Origin: Candidatus Egaibacter danicus
Lineage (GTDB): Bacteria; Pseudomonadota; Gammaproteobacteria; Burkholderiales; Burkholderiaceae
NCBI GenBank assembly: GCA_011391115.1
Contig: JAABRC010000097.1
Span: 1-7,214, forward strand
Length of the DNA: 7,214 bases
Reading direction: 5' to 3'
Below are positions 1 through 6,594 of the stretch, piece by piece. Made by a program: the position numbers and the translations under genes. Every line of letters begins with the position of its first letter. The first letter of the stretch is position 1. The notes under the pieces were generated by a model. It had not been told where the DNA came from, ran no database searches, and worked only from the letters and a program-made list of their open reading frames with translations.

Positions 1-343
1 GCTCCTGGTCTTCGGCAAAGGCAAAACAAACGTCGGCATTGTTGATGTGGAAAACACACTCAGGTGCCGCCGCATCCTGGTACAACGCAATTGGCACCGC
101 ACCCAGCGCCTGCACCGCCAGCATGGTGGCGTACAGGCGAGGCCGGTTGGCACCGATAACGACCATGTGGTCATGCTGGCGCAAACCGGCCTGGTGCAGG
201 CCGCATGCCAAATGCTCCACCATGACGGCCAGGTCGGCCCAGGTAATGGCTTGCCAGATGCCGTACTCTTTTTCGCGCATGGCCGCGTCCCCGGGGCGCT
301 GGGCCGCGTGGTCTAACAGTAATCGGGGAAACGTCGTTTGCAT
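1..343 (-). CDS. AMP-binding acyl-CoA ligase, N-terminal part (3' end outside window)
   Basis: Reading the minus strand from ATG at 343 gives an open frame of 114 codons to the window edge, beginning MQTTFPRLLLDHAAQRPGD. The pattern of an 'RPGDAAMREK' stretch, then 'ITWADL', then 'VIGANRPRLYATMLAVQALG' and 'PIALYQD' is the N-terminal domain of AMP-forming long-chain acyl-CoA synthetases (ANL superfamily), which activate a carboxylic acid through an acyl-adenylate to the CoA thioester. The P-loop and adenylate-binding motifs lie beyond the window, so substrate cannot be judged. The start is supported by an AAGG Shine-Dalgarno (plus-strand 351-354) seven bases before the ATG. In betaproteobacteria, ligases with this type of N-terminus often sit with branched-chain amino-acid-type (Liv) ABC transporter genes; that is inference here. 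It is divergent from the Crp/Fnr regulator, which may control it. Confidence 0.85.
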   Translation of the reverse strand, partial: MQTTFPRLLLDHAAQRPGDAAMREKEYGIWQAITWADLAVMVEHLACGLHQAGLRQHDHMVVIGANRPRLYATMLAVQALGAVPIALYQDAAAPECVFHINNADVCFAFAEDQE

Positions 344-422
344 CACTACACCTTGTCTCGGAATCAAGTCAGCCCGGGCTATCTGCCCACGCTGACGGAA
401 TGGCCGAATGATAAAACCCGAT

Positions 423-452
423 TTGACGTTATGTTGTCGTTTGGACGACAAT
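423..452 (+). promoter_or_regulatory. Putative sigma70 promoter of the Crp/Fnr gene
   Basis: TTGACG (423-428, five of six to the -35 consensus) is followed after 18 bases by GACAAT (447-452, four of six to the -10 consensus). Transcription would start near 459, which leaves about 60 nt of leader before the ATG at 522 but only about a dozen before the in-frame GTG at 471. That favours the ATG start. The -10 box and spacer overlap the inverted repeat at 434-451, so a protein bound there could block this promoter. Predicted by eye only. Confidence 0.4.
434..451. promoter_or_regulatory. 18-bp inverted repeat, candidate Crp/Fnr-family operator
   Basis: TTGTCGT-TTGG-ACGACAA is a perfect inverted repeat with 7-bp arms and a 4-bp centre. 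Read with CRP geometry it is TGTCG-N6-CGACA, the same 16-bp spacing as the CRP consensus TGTGA-N6-TCACA but with different inner half-site bases. It lies in the divergent promoter region between the acyl-CoA ligase and the Crp/Fnr gene, overlapping the regulator's predicted -10. The likely ligand is the adjacent regulator, acting on itself and on the ligase operon (inference). Confidence 0.6.
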
Positions 453-521
453 TCAGTGTATTCCGGGTAGGTGTTTTCCCTGCACCGCCTGCCCCATTGT
501 TCAGCCAAAACGTTCCACAAC

Positions 522-1229
522 ATGAAGCCCGAAGTCACCCTGTTTCAACGTCGCCGCACCCTGACGGCGGCCGAGCTTGACGTGATTCCCTGGCTCAAAT
601 TACTCTCGGCGTCAGAGCGGGAGCGCGCAGTGGAAGACCTGAAAATCACCGATGCCGGCGCCGGAGATTTTGTCTGCCGCACTGGGCGCCCGGTGACCTA
701 CTGGTTTGGCGTGGTCGACGGCCTGCTGAAAATGAGCACTGACAACATCGACGGCCAGACCATGACCTTCACCGGCATCCCGCCCGGCGGCTGGTTCGGT
801 GAAGGCACAGCCCTGAAACGTGAGGTTTACCGCTACAACATCCAGGCGCTGCGCAAAAGTCTGGTGGCCGGCCTGCATGTCGACACCTTCCACTGGCTGC
901 TGGACCACTCGATTGGCTTCAACCGCTTTGTCATGAACCAGCTCAACGAGCGCCTGGGCCAGTTCATTGCCGCGCGCGAGATCGACCGCATGACCAACCC
1001 CAATATCCGGGTGGCGCGCAGCTTGGCCGCCCTGTTCAACCCGGTGCTCTACCCCGGCCTGGGCACCGTGCTGCGCATCACCCAACAGGAGCTGGCGTAC
1101 CTGGTCGGCCTGTCGCGCCAGCGCGTCAACGAGGCCCTGAACACGCTGGCCGCGCAGGAAGCAATCCGGGTCGAATACGGTGGCCTGCGGGTGAACAACT
1201 TGCAGGCCTTGCGGTTGGGCCATTTTTAG
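522..1229 (+). CDS. Crp/Fnr-family transcriptional regulator
   Basis: A 235-residue protein of usual Crp/Fnr size. Residues ~30-135 are a cyclic-nucleotide-binding-type beta-barrel with the 'GGWFGEGTAL' phosphate-cassette-like segment. ~136-165 is the long dimer helix region, and ~183-226 is the winged helix-turn-helix ('RITQQELAYLVGLSRQRVNEAL'). Aligned to CRP, the cAMP-contacting Glu and Arg are kept (E94, R104) but the Ser is Tyr (Y105), so cAMP binding is doubtful. Only one cysteine (C52) is present, which excludes an FNR-type 4Fe-4S sensor. The recognition helix reads S198-R199-Q200-R201-V202-N203-E204, where CRP has SRETVGR. An upstream in-frame GTG at 471 would add 17 residues; ATG 522 was preferred because the predicted transcript start leaves little room for the GTG and the extension resembles no Crp/Fnr sequence. 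No strong Shine-Dalgarno precedes either start. Divergent from the acyl-CoA ligase; effector unknown. Confidence 0.9.
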   Translation: MKPEVTLFQRRRTLTAAELDVIPWLKLLSASERERAVEDLKITDAGAGDFVCRTGRPVTYWFGVVDGLLKMSTDNIDGQTMTFTGIPPGGWFGEGTALKREVYRYNIQALRKSLVAGLHVDTFHWLLDHSIGFNRFVMNQLNERLGQFIAAREIDRMTNPNIRVARSLAALFNPVLYPGLGTVLRITQQELAYLVGLSRQRVNEALNTLAAQEAIRVEYGGLRVNNLQALRLGHF

Positions 1230-1260
1230 CAGTTCCACGACCGCACAGGCCCAAACGATC

Positions 1261-1266
1261 TAAAAT
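1261..1266 (+). promoter_or_regulatory. Candidate -10 box of the toxin-antitoxin operon
   Basis: TAAAAT matches five of six bases of the -10 consensus and lies 30 bases before the antitoxin ATG. It sits inside a small palindrome, CTAAA-A-TTTAG (1260-1270), which abuts the larger inverted repeat at 1270-1285. No convincing -35 was found 16-18 bases upstream. Transcription would begin inside the operator, giving a leader of about 25 nt. Confidence 0.4.
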
Positions 1267-1269
1267 TTA

Positions 1270-1285
1270 GGTATCAACTGATACC
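1270..1285. promoter_or_regulatory. 16-bp palindromic operator of the toxin-antitoxin operon
   Basis: GGTATCA-AC-TGATACC is a perfect inverted repeat with 7-bp arms and a 2-bp centre. It is placed just downstream of the -10-like TAAAAT and 11 bases before the antitoxin start. Xre/MbcA/ParS antitoxins commonly repress their own operon through an N-terminal DNA-binding domain, so this is the natural binding site. The palindrome is seen directly; its function is inference. Confidence 0.6.
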
Positions 1286-1296
1286 ATGGGCCCCGT

Positions 1297-1725
1297 ATGA
1301 ACTTAGTCACCCCCGAAAAGATTGCCGCCATCATGGCGCTGGCGCAGGCGCCGCATTCCATGGAAGAGCTTGACGACCTGGTGGCCCATGGGCTGCCCAA
1401 GGAAGCGCTGCGTGCCAGCATTGATCGCGTCTGCGCCAGCAACGACGAGCGCAAAAAGTTGCTCTACCGTATCATTCCCGAAGCCACTTACAAACGCCGG
1501 CAACACTTGCTCAGCCCGGACGAATCCGGCCGCGCCGAACGCCTGGCCAGGATCATTGCCACGGCGGAATACGTCTGGAACTCGGCTGACGATGCGCGAC
1601 TGTTCATGAACACGCCGCACCCCATGCTCAAAGCGCGCACACCGCTGGACGTTTCCATGACCGAACTGGGCACCCGGCGCGTCGAAGAATTGCTTTGGAA
1701 GCTCTTTTACGGCATGGCCGCCTGA
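1297..1725 (+). CDS. xre: Xre/MbcA/ParS-type antitoxin (DUF2384)
   Basis: 142 residues. The C-terminal ~55 residues carry the family's toxin-binding domain: 'ATAEYVWNSADDARLFMNTP' (~88-107), then 'ARTPLDVSMTELGTRRVEEL' (~113-132), ending in 'LLWKLFYGM', matching the well-known PLDxxxTExGxxxVExxL pattern of DUF2384 proteins. The first ~85 residues fit the Xre-like helical DNA-binding region, with 'LRASIDRV' and 'RIIPEATYKRRQ' as the likely helix-turn-helix segment. In this family the C-terminus plugs the active site of a RES toxin and the N-terminus binds the operon's operator. The gene starts 11 bases after a 16-bp palindrome, and its TGA overlaps the toxin ATG by one base (TGATG). There is no clear Shine-Dalgarno. 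An out-of-frame ATG at 1286 opens a four-codon frame that ends across this start codon. Identification is firm from the C-terminal motif and the toxin partner. Confidence 0.92.
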   Translation: MNLVTPEKIAAIMALAQAPHSMEELDDLVAHGLPKEALRASIDRVCASNDERKKLLYRIIPEATYKRRQHLLSPDESGRAERLARIIATAEYVWNSADDARLFMNTPHPMLKARTPLDVSMTELGTRRVEELLWKLFYGMAA

Positions 1726-2186
1726 TGCAAATTTTTCGTATCGGCGACAGCCGGCACACCCTTTGGGACGGCACTGGCGCAGCCATGGTGGGCGGCCGCT
1801 GGAACAGCCCGGGGCAACCGGTCATCTACGGCGCCCTGAGTTACGCCTGCGCCATGCTCGAAATACTGGTGCACGCAAATATCGGCCGTGTGCCGGCAAC
1901 GCACGGCTATGTGGTGGCCGAGCTTGCCGATGACGTGCCCGCCGAGCGCATGGACGCACAGTCCCTGCCGCCTGGGTGGGATAGCGACGACCTCACGATT
2001 GCCAGACAGGTAGGGGACCGGTGGCACCGCGAAGCCAGATCCGCAGTGTTACTGGTACCGTCGGTGGTGACCCGCCTTGAGTGGATTGCGGTTGTCAACC
2101 CACGGCACCCCGATGCCGCAAAATTTTCGGTATTACCCGCCCAACCGGTGGTTTGGGACCAACGTCTGTTTTTCAGATCAAATTGA
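1725..2186 (+). CDS. res: RES-domain toxin (NAD+-consuming)
   Basis: 153 residues covering a whole RES domain. It opens MQIFRIG and contains 'GGRWNSPGQPVIYGALSYA' (~23-41), then 'AMLEILVH' (~43-50), and near the end 'LLVPSVV' (~109-115) and 'NPRHPDAAKF' (~125-134). Family knowledge: RES toxins (MbcT of Mycobacterium, Res of Pseudomonas putida) use conserved Arg, Tyr, Glu and Ser residues to break down NAD+ and halt growth. Candidates here are R25, Y35, E46 and S113, and none of these positions looks lost. An in-frame ATG at 1695 would add ten residues inside the antitoxin; ATG 1725 was chosen because it gives the usual RES N-terminus and the tight TGATG overlap. No own Shine-Dalgarno is visible, which fits translational coupling to the antitoxin. 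The whole domain is present without frameshift, so the toxin is probably active. Confidence 0.92.
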   Translation: MQIFRIGDSRHTLWDGTGAAMVGGRWNSPGQPVIYGALSYACAMLEILVHANIGRVPATHGYVVAELADDVPAERMDAQSLPPGWDSDDLTIARQVGDRWHREARSAVLLVPSVVTRLEWIAVVNPRHPDAAKFSVLPAQPVVWDQRLFFRSN

Positions 2187-2301
2187 AAGCCGTTTTCATA
2201 CATTGGCTCTAACCACCTTGCCATGAATTCAAATTCACCCGTCGCCGCCCTTTACACTCAAACCACTCACCAGCACCCGACCCAAACCAGCGCCACACCC
2301 C
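2187..2301. other. Intergenic gap before the restriction-modification gene
   Basis: This 115-bp stretch holds no gene. It contains a perfect 14-bp inverted repeat TGAATT-CA-AATTCA (2224-2237). There is also a weak promoter-like pair, TTCAAA (2228-2233) and TACACT (2253-2258), with a too-long 19-base spacer. The last ~50 bases are poor in G and have no Shine-Dalgarno before the ATG at 2302. No convincing terminator follows the toxin: TGAAA-N5-TTTCA at 2184-2198 is only a 5-bp AT-rich stem. Transcription of the downstream gene may therefore start here or read through from the toxin operon. Confidence 0.4.
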
Positions 2302-5300
2302 ATGCAAGGGCAACTTTTTAGCCACGACTTTTTGCTGCGCGGCGTTTTGGAAACACCGCCCTGTCAGGCTCTATCAGAAGAGGCATTCGCCGCCTTCGAG
2401 GCTGCGCTGCGCCACATTTTTGTGGGTCTGGATGCCAGCTCGACGATTAACGAGGCGCAAACGGAAGCCCTGGTGATCAACAAAGTGCTGGTTGCATTGG
2501 GCTGGGAAGACAACTTTTTGCCCCAGGTCAACCTGTCGGGCAAGCGCCGCGAGGACGTGCCCGACTGCCTGTTGTTTGCCGACAGCGCCCGCAAAGCGGC
2601 TGCACTCGCAGAAGGCAAGGACGACCGTCGCTACCGCCACGGCCTGGCCATTCTGGAAGCCAAACGCTGGTTGCGCCCGCTGGACCGGGGCGATGCGTCC
2701 GAGGCCACCGACCCCGATGCCCCCTCCACCCAGATGCTGCGCTACCTGAGCCGTGCCGATGTGGTGTCAGACCGCGCCGTCAAGTGGGGCATGCTGACCA
2801 ACGGCAACGTCTGGCGCCTGTATTGGCAAGATGCCCGCTCGCGCTCGGAAGAGTTTTTTGAGCTTGATCTGGCGGCGGCGCTGGGCATTGAGGGCATTCA
2901 ACATGAGCTCGATGAATTCGCCCCCAGCCACGCCCTGCGGCTGTTCTATTTGCTGTTCAACCGCGATGCGTTCCTGCCGCAAAGCTGGGACAGCGCCAAC
3001 CGCAGCTTTCATGCCTATGCACTCAACGAAGCCCGGCTGTACGAAGAAAAGGTCTCGCAAGACCTGGGCGCGCGCGTATTTGCCGACATCTTTCCGCAAC
3101 TGGCCGATGCGCTGGCGCGCGGCGACCTGCAAGCGTCCACGCGCGAAATAGGCTTTGGTCAGTTCAAACGCAAACAATTCACGCCCGCCTACCTCGACGA
3201 GGTGCGCGAAGCCGCGCTGGTGCTGCTGTACCGCCTGTTGTTTTTGTTTTATGCCGAAGACCGCAACCTGCTGCCGGTGCGCGACCCGCGTTATGCCCCC
3301 TACAGCGTGCGCCGCATCCGCGAAGAAGTGCGCGACAAGGTCGATGCGGGCGGCACGTTTTCCAGCACCATGGCCAAAATCTGGCTCTCTTTGCAAGGGG
3401 CGTTCCAGCTCATCGACGAAGGCGACGACGACATTGGTATGCCGGCCTACAACGGCGGCCTGTTCAACCGCGGCCGCTCCGTGCTGCTGAACCGCACCAA
3501 GGTGCCCGACAAGGTGATGGCACCCATCATCGACGCACTCTCGCGCCGCACCGAAGACCTTTTGCACGGCTGGATCAATTACCGCGACCTGGCGGTGGCG
3601 CACCTGGGCGGCATTTATGAGCGCTTGCTGGAATACAGCCTGGTCCATGAAGTGCAGGCCAGCAATTTGGCCACTGGCGCTGTGGAAATCAGCCGCATCT
3701 CGGCCGCACCCGCCAGCTTTGCCCGCAAAGTGTCTGGCAGTTATTTCACGCACGATGATCTGGTGCGCTTGATCTTGCGCGAATCGGTCGGCTTGCTGGT
3801 CCGCGAACGGGTCGAAGCGTTTGAGGCGCATCTTAAAAAGCTGAATAAAAAGACATCGCTCAATCCGGGTGACTGGGATGTCTTGGATGCCAAAGACCCT
3901 GCGAATCGAATTCTGGAACTCAAAATTTGTGATCCTGCCATGGGCAGCGGGCATTTTTTAGTGGCCTTGGTGGACTATCTGGCCGACCTTATTTTGGAGG
4001 CCATCGCCACCACCACGCACCTGGTGAACGAACAGCCCTGGGCTGCGCATTTGGTTGAAAGAGGCCAGCCTTGGGTCAGCCCCTTGGTGGCGCGCATCGC
4101 CCACATCCGGGGCAGCATCAAAACCTCGGCCCAAAACCACGGTTGGGCCGTGACTGACGCGCAGTTGGACGATCGCCACATTGTTCGGCGCATGATCCTC
4201 AAAAAGACAATTTTTGGTGTTGACAAGAATCCCATGGCGGTTGAACTGGCCAAAACCGCGCTGTGGCTGCATACCTTCACCGTTGGCGCGCCCTTGAGTT
4301 TCCTGGACCATCACCTGAGAATTGGCGACAGCCTGCACGGGGAGCAGCTCCCCATCGTGCAACGCAATCTGGAGCAGTTGGGCGCACTATTGATGCAGAG
4401 CGAGTTTGACCGACTGGCTTTGGCGGCAAAAAATATCGCGCAAGTAGCCGATTTAACCGATGTCGATATCGCCGAAGCGCAGTTGTCCAAGCAACTTGCC
4501 GCACAGGCGGCCACTGAAATTGCCCCCATTCACGCGGTGCTCGATTTTTGGCGTGCCATGCGCTGGCTGGTGCCCGGCTGGCCGGTGACCCAAATGAGCC
4601 AGCTGCCAAAACTGCTCAAAGCTGAAAACGGTGCATCACAACCACTGCTTGATGGCTTGGTGCGGTTGTTTGACCCGGTTCTGAATCTAGTTGGCGTACT
4701 CCATACAGGCAAAATTCAAGGCCATGATGCGGCCACCCAAGCGGCCAATGCTTTGCTTGTGCGCACTCGCGAACTGGCAGCGCGGGAGACGTTTTTTCAC
4801 TGGTGGACCAGCTTTCCCACCGTGTTTGGCAGCGGCAGCGAGGGCGGTTTTGATGCCGTCGTCGGCAACCCACCGTGGGACAAAATCCGGTTTGAAGAGG
4901 TACCGTGGTTTTCCGAACGCAATGCAGCCATCGCCAATGCACAACGCGCGTCCGATCGCAAACAGCTCATCGCGGAATTACAGAAAAGCAAAGCACCCCT
5001 GTGGGCTGACTATGTTCAAGCCGCCGAGCGTGCCGAGGCCAACGCCCGTGTGCTGGGCAACGGCAAGTCAAGTGCGGGTGATTACCCCCAGTTGGGCGGC
5101 GGTGATGTCAACCTTTACAGCCTTTTTATCGAGCGTGCGCAAGCCCTTATCAACGCAAAGGGGGTGGTGGCGCTGATCACTCCCAGTGGGATTGCGGCAG
5201 ACAAGAGCGCAGCAGACTTTTTTCGTTCCATCAGCAGCACGGGCAAGTTGCAGGCTTTTTTTGACTTTGAAAATCGCGAGGCATTTTTCCCGGATGTGGA

Positions 5301-6594
5301 TTCACGCTTCAAATTTTGCGCATTGGTATTTGGCAAGGCGCCGCGCATGACCGTGGTTGAACCTCAGCAGGCCCTGCCCAGCCGTTGTGCGTTTTATTTG
5401 CATGGCGTGGCCGAACTTGAGGCGCCGGGTCGGGTGTTATCGCTCTCGGCACAGGACTTTGCGCGGGTCAACCCCAACACCGGTGCCGCCCCCATCTTTC
5501 GCAACCAGCGCGATGCCGACATTGCGCTCAAACTCTATGCCAGCCACCCGGTTTTGGTGAAGCGCGGTGCACTCAGTGACACATTGGGTCAACAACCAGA
5601 TGCGAAGGTTTGGCCCGTGAAGTTCGCCGCCATGTTTCACATGACCAGCGATTCAAACCTGTTTTTGAAGGCCGATGAGCTGGAAAAAAATGGCTGGCGG
5701 CGCGCTGACTTAAACCGGTGGGAAAAGAATGGGGCGCAGGCTGTGCCGCTGTACGAAGGCAAGATGGTGCAAATGTATGACCACCGGGCGGCCGATGTGG
5801 TTGTCAATACCGCCAACCTCAAGCGCGCGGCACAGCAAGCGTCTATTTCGCAGATTGAAAAAGTCAGTCCGACGCGCTACCCGGTGCCTCAGTATTTTGT
5901 GACCGATGTGTCGATCTCAAGCGACGTTAAATTCGACTGGGCGTTGAGCTTCAAGCAGGTGACATCAAGCACCAATGTGCGTTCGATGATCGCGGCGATC
6001 GTTCCAAAGTCTGGCGTCGGGCACTCCATGTCGGTTGTGCTGCCAGATGAGTCGGCTGACGCACCTGTTCACAGCTTGCCTTTTATTCTTGCCAACTTCA
6101 ACACTTTCGTGTTTGATTACCTTGCGCGACAAAAGCTGCAAGGTAATAACTTCAGCCTTTACATCCTCGAACAACTTCCTGTCATCGCACCCGAGCGCTT
6201 CGACGAACCGCTGCCCGCCGCTTTCGCAGCCGCCATGCGTGCCGCCCAACTCATGAACGGTCACCACCACCAACCCACGGTGGCCGACTTTGTGCTGCCG
6301 CAGGTGCTCGCCCTCACCTACACCGCGCACGACATGGCCCCGTTTGCGCGCGACCTGGGCTACGTAGATAGCACCGGCAAGGTACTGCCGCCTTTTGTCT
6401 GGGATGAAGCCGAGCGGCGCGCCCGTCTGGCCGCACTCGACGCGCTTTTTTTCTACCTTTATGGGCTGAGTGCGGATGATGCGACCTACATTCTGAACAC
6501 TTTCCCGATCGTGCGCGCGCAAGACCTGCAGACCTTTGGCAGCTACAAGACCCAGGAAGACGTTCTGACAGCGCTGAAACTGCTACAAACTTAG
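2302..6594 (+). CDS. Type IIG-like restriction-modification enzyme: nuclease + adenine-N6 methyltransferase fusion
   Basis: 1430 residues in one intact frame. The N-terminus (~50-200) is a PD-(D/E)XK nuclease: P87-D88, E119-A-K121 and Q144-x3-Y148. A helical region follows with hallmarks of large Eco57I-type methylases: 'YNGGLF' (383-388) and 'LGGIYERLLE' (435-444). The gamma-class methyltransferase comes next: motif X 'GSYFTH' (479-484), motif I DPAMGSGHF (544-552, SAM binding), 'GVDKNP' with D641, 'RIGDSL' with D676, catalytic NPPW (856-859), and 'ALITPSGI' (957-964). The C-terminal third looks like a target-recognition domain with 'LYEGKMVQMYDH' (1150-1161), closing with 'LDALFFYLYGL' and 'TYILNTFPIV'. 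This predicts one polypeptide that methylates adenine in its site and cuts unmodified DNA. It is longer than classical Type IIG enzymes (Eco57I is about 1000 residues). No separate specificity, helicase, PglZ or Drm gene adjoins it. The ATG lacks a Shine-Dalgarno, but no better upstream start exists. Recognition site unknown. Confidence 0.88.
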   Translation: MQGQLFSHDFLLRGVLETPPCQALSEEAFAAFEAALRHIFVGLDASSTINEAQTEALVINKVLVALGWEDNFLPQVNLSGKRREDVPDCLLFADSARKAAALAEGKDDRRYRHGLAILEAKRWLRPLDRGDASEATDPDAPSTQMLRYLSRADVVSDRAVKWGMLTNGNVWRLYWQDARSRSEEFFELDLAAALGIEGIQHELDEFAPSHALRLFYLLFNRDAFLPQSWDSANRSFHAYALNEARLYEEKVSQDLGARVFADIFPQLADALARGDLQASTREIGFGQFKRKQFTPAYLDEVREAALVLLYRLLFLFYAEDRNLLPVRDPRYAPYSVRRIREEVRDKVDAGGTFSSTMAKIWLSLQGAFQLIDEGDDDIGMPAYNGGLFNRGRSVLLNRTKVPDKVMAPIIDALSRRTEDLLHGWINYRDLAVAHLGGIYERLLEYSLVHEVQASNLATGAVEISRISAAPASFARKVSGSYFTHDDLVRLILRESVGLLVRERVEAFEAHLKKLNKKTSLNPGDWDVLDAKDPANRILELKICDPAMGSGHFLVALVDYLADLILEAIATTTHLVNEQPWAAHLVERGQPWVSPLVARIAHIRGSIKTSAQNHGWAVTDAQLDDRHIVRRMILKKTIFGVDKNPMAVELAKTALWLHTFTVGAPLSFLDHHLRIGDSLHGEQLPIVQRNLEQLGALLMQSEFDRLALAAKNIAQVADLTDVDIAEAQLSKQLAAQAATEIAPIHAVLDFWRAMRWLVPGWPVTQMSQLPKLLKAENGASQPLLDGLVRLFDPVLNLVGVLHTGKIQGHDAATQAANALLVRTRELAARETFFHWWTSFPTVFGSGSEGGFDAVVGNPPWDKIRFEEVPWFSERNAAIANAQRASDRKQLIAELQKSKAPLWADYVQAAERAEANARVLGNGKSSAGDYPQLGGGDVNLYSLFIERAQALINAKGVVALITPSGIAADKSAADFFRSISSTGKLQAFFDFENREAFFPDVDSRFKFCALVFGKAPRMTVVEPQQALPSRCAFYLHGVAELEAPGRVLSLSAQDFARVNPNTGAAPIFRNQRDADIALKLYASHPVLVKRGALSDTLGQQPDAKVWPVKFAAMFHMTSDSNLFLKADELEKNGWRRADLNRWEKNGAQAVPLYEGKMVQMYDHRAADVVVNTANLKRAAQQASISQIEKVSPTRYPVPQYFVTDVSISSDVKFDWALSFKQVTSSTNVRSMIAAIVPKSGVGHSMSVVLPDESADAPVHSLPFILANFNTFVFDYLARQKLQGNNFSLYILEQLPVIAPERFDEPLPAAFAAAMRAAQLMNGHHHQPTVADFVLPQVLALTYTAHDMAPFARDLGYVDSTGKVLPPFVWDEAERRARLAALDALFFYLYGLSADDATYILNTFPIVRAQDLQTFGSYKTQEDVLTALKLLQT

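Noticed and set aside
371..380. Perfect 10-bp palindrome AGCCCGGGCT, repeated at 6865-6874
   Set aside because: The second copy is inside coding sequence of the transporter, and a GC-rich 10-mer of this kind can recur by chance; no regulatory pattern supports it.
434..451. FNR box (TTGAT-N4-ATCAA)
   Set aside because: The arms are TTGTCGT/ACGACAA, so the inner half-site bases differ from FNR, and the adjacent regulator has only one cysteine and no Fe-S motif.
471..521. GTG start that would extend the Crp/Fnr protein by 17 residues
   Set aside because: The predicted promoter would start transcription only about a dozen bases before it, it has no Shine-Dalgarno, and the added residues look unlike family N-termini. 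It is not excluded.
612..1238. 208-codon minus-strand frame opposite the Crp/Fnr gene
   Set aside because: The plus strand encodes a full Crp/Fnr protein with a clear helix-turn-helix; the minus frame shows no motif and is a mirror artefact.
1695..1724. Upstream ATG adding ten residues to the RES toxin
   Set aside because: The extension lies in antitoxin coding sequence and does not look like a RES N-terminus; ATG 1725 gives the typical TGATG coupling.
2767..3954. 395-codon open frame on the minus strand inside the methylase-nuclease gene
   Set aside because: It lies wholly opposite a gene with clear domain motifs. Its translation is rich in Gln, His, Val and Ala with no recognisable domain, as expected for the antisense of GC-rich coding DNA.
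5684..6452. Homopolymer tracts A7 (5684-5690) and T7 (6446-6452) as phase-variation switches in the restriction-modification gene
   Set aside because: Seven-base tracts are short for phase variation and can arise from ordinary Lys and Phe codons; the frame is intact through both.
2302..6594. BREX PglX or DISARM DrmMI methylase
   Set aside because: Several motifs are shared, but there are no PglZ, BrxC, DrmA/B or helicase genes in the window, and the protein has its own PD-(D/E)XK nuclease motif. Genes beyond the window cannot be checked, but both flanks look like ordinary metabolic genes.
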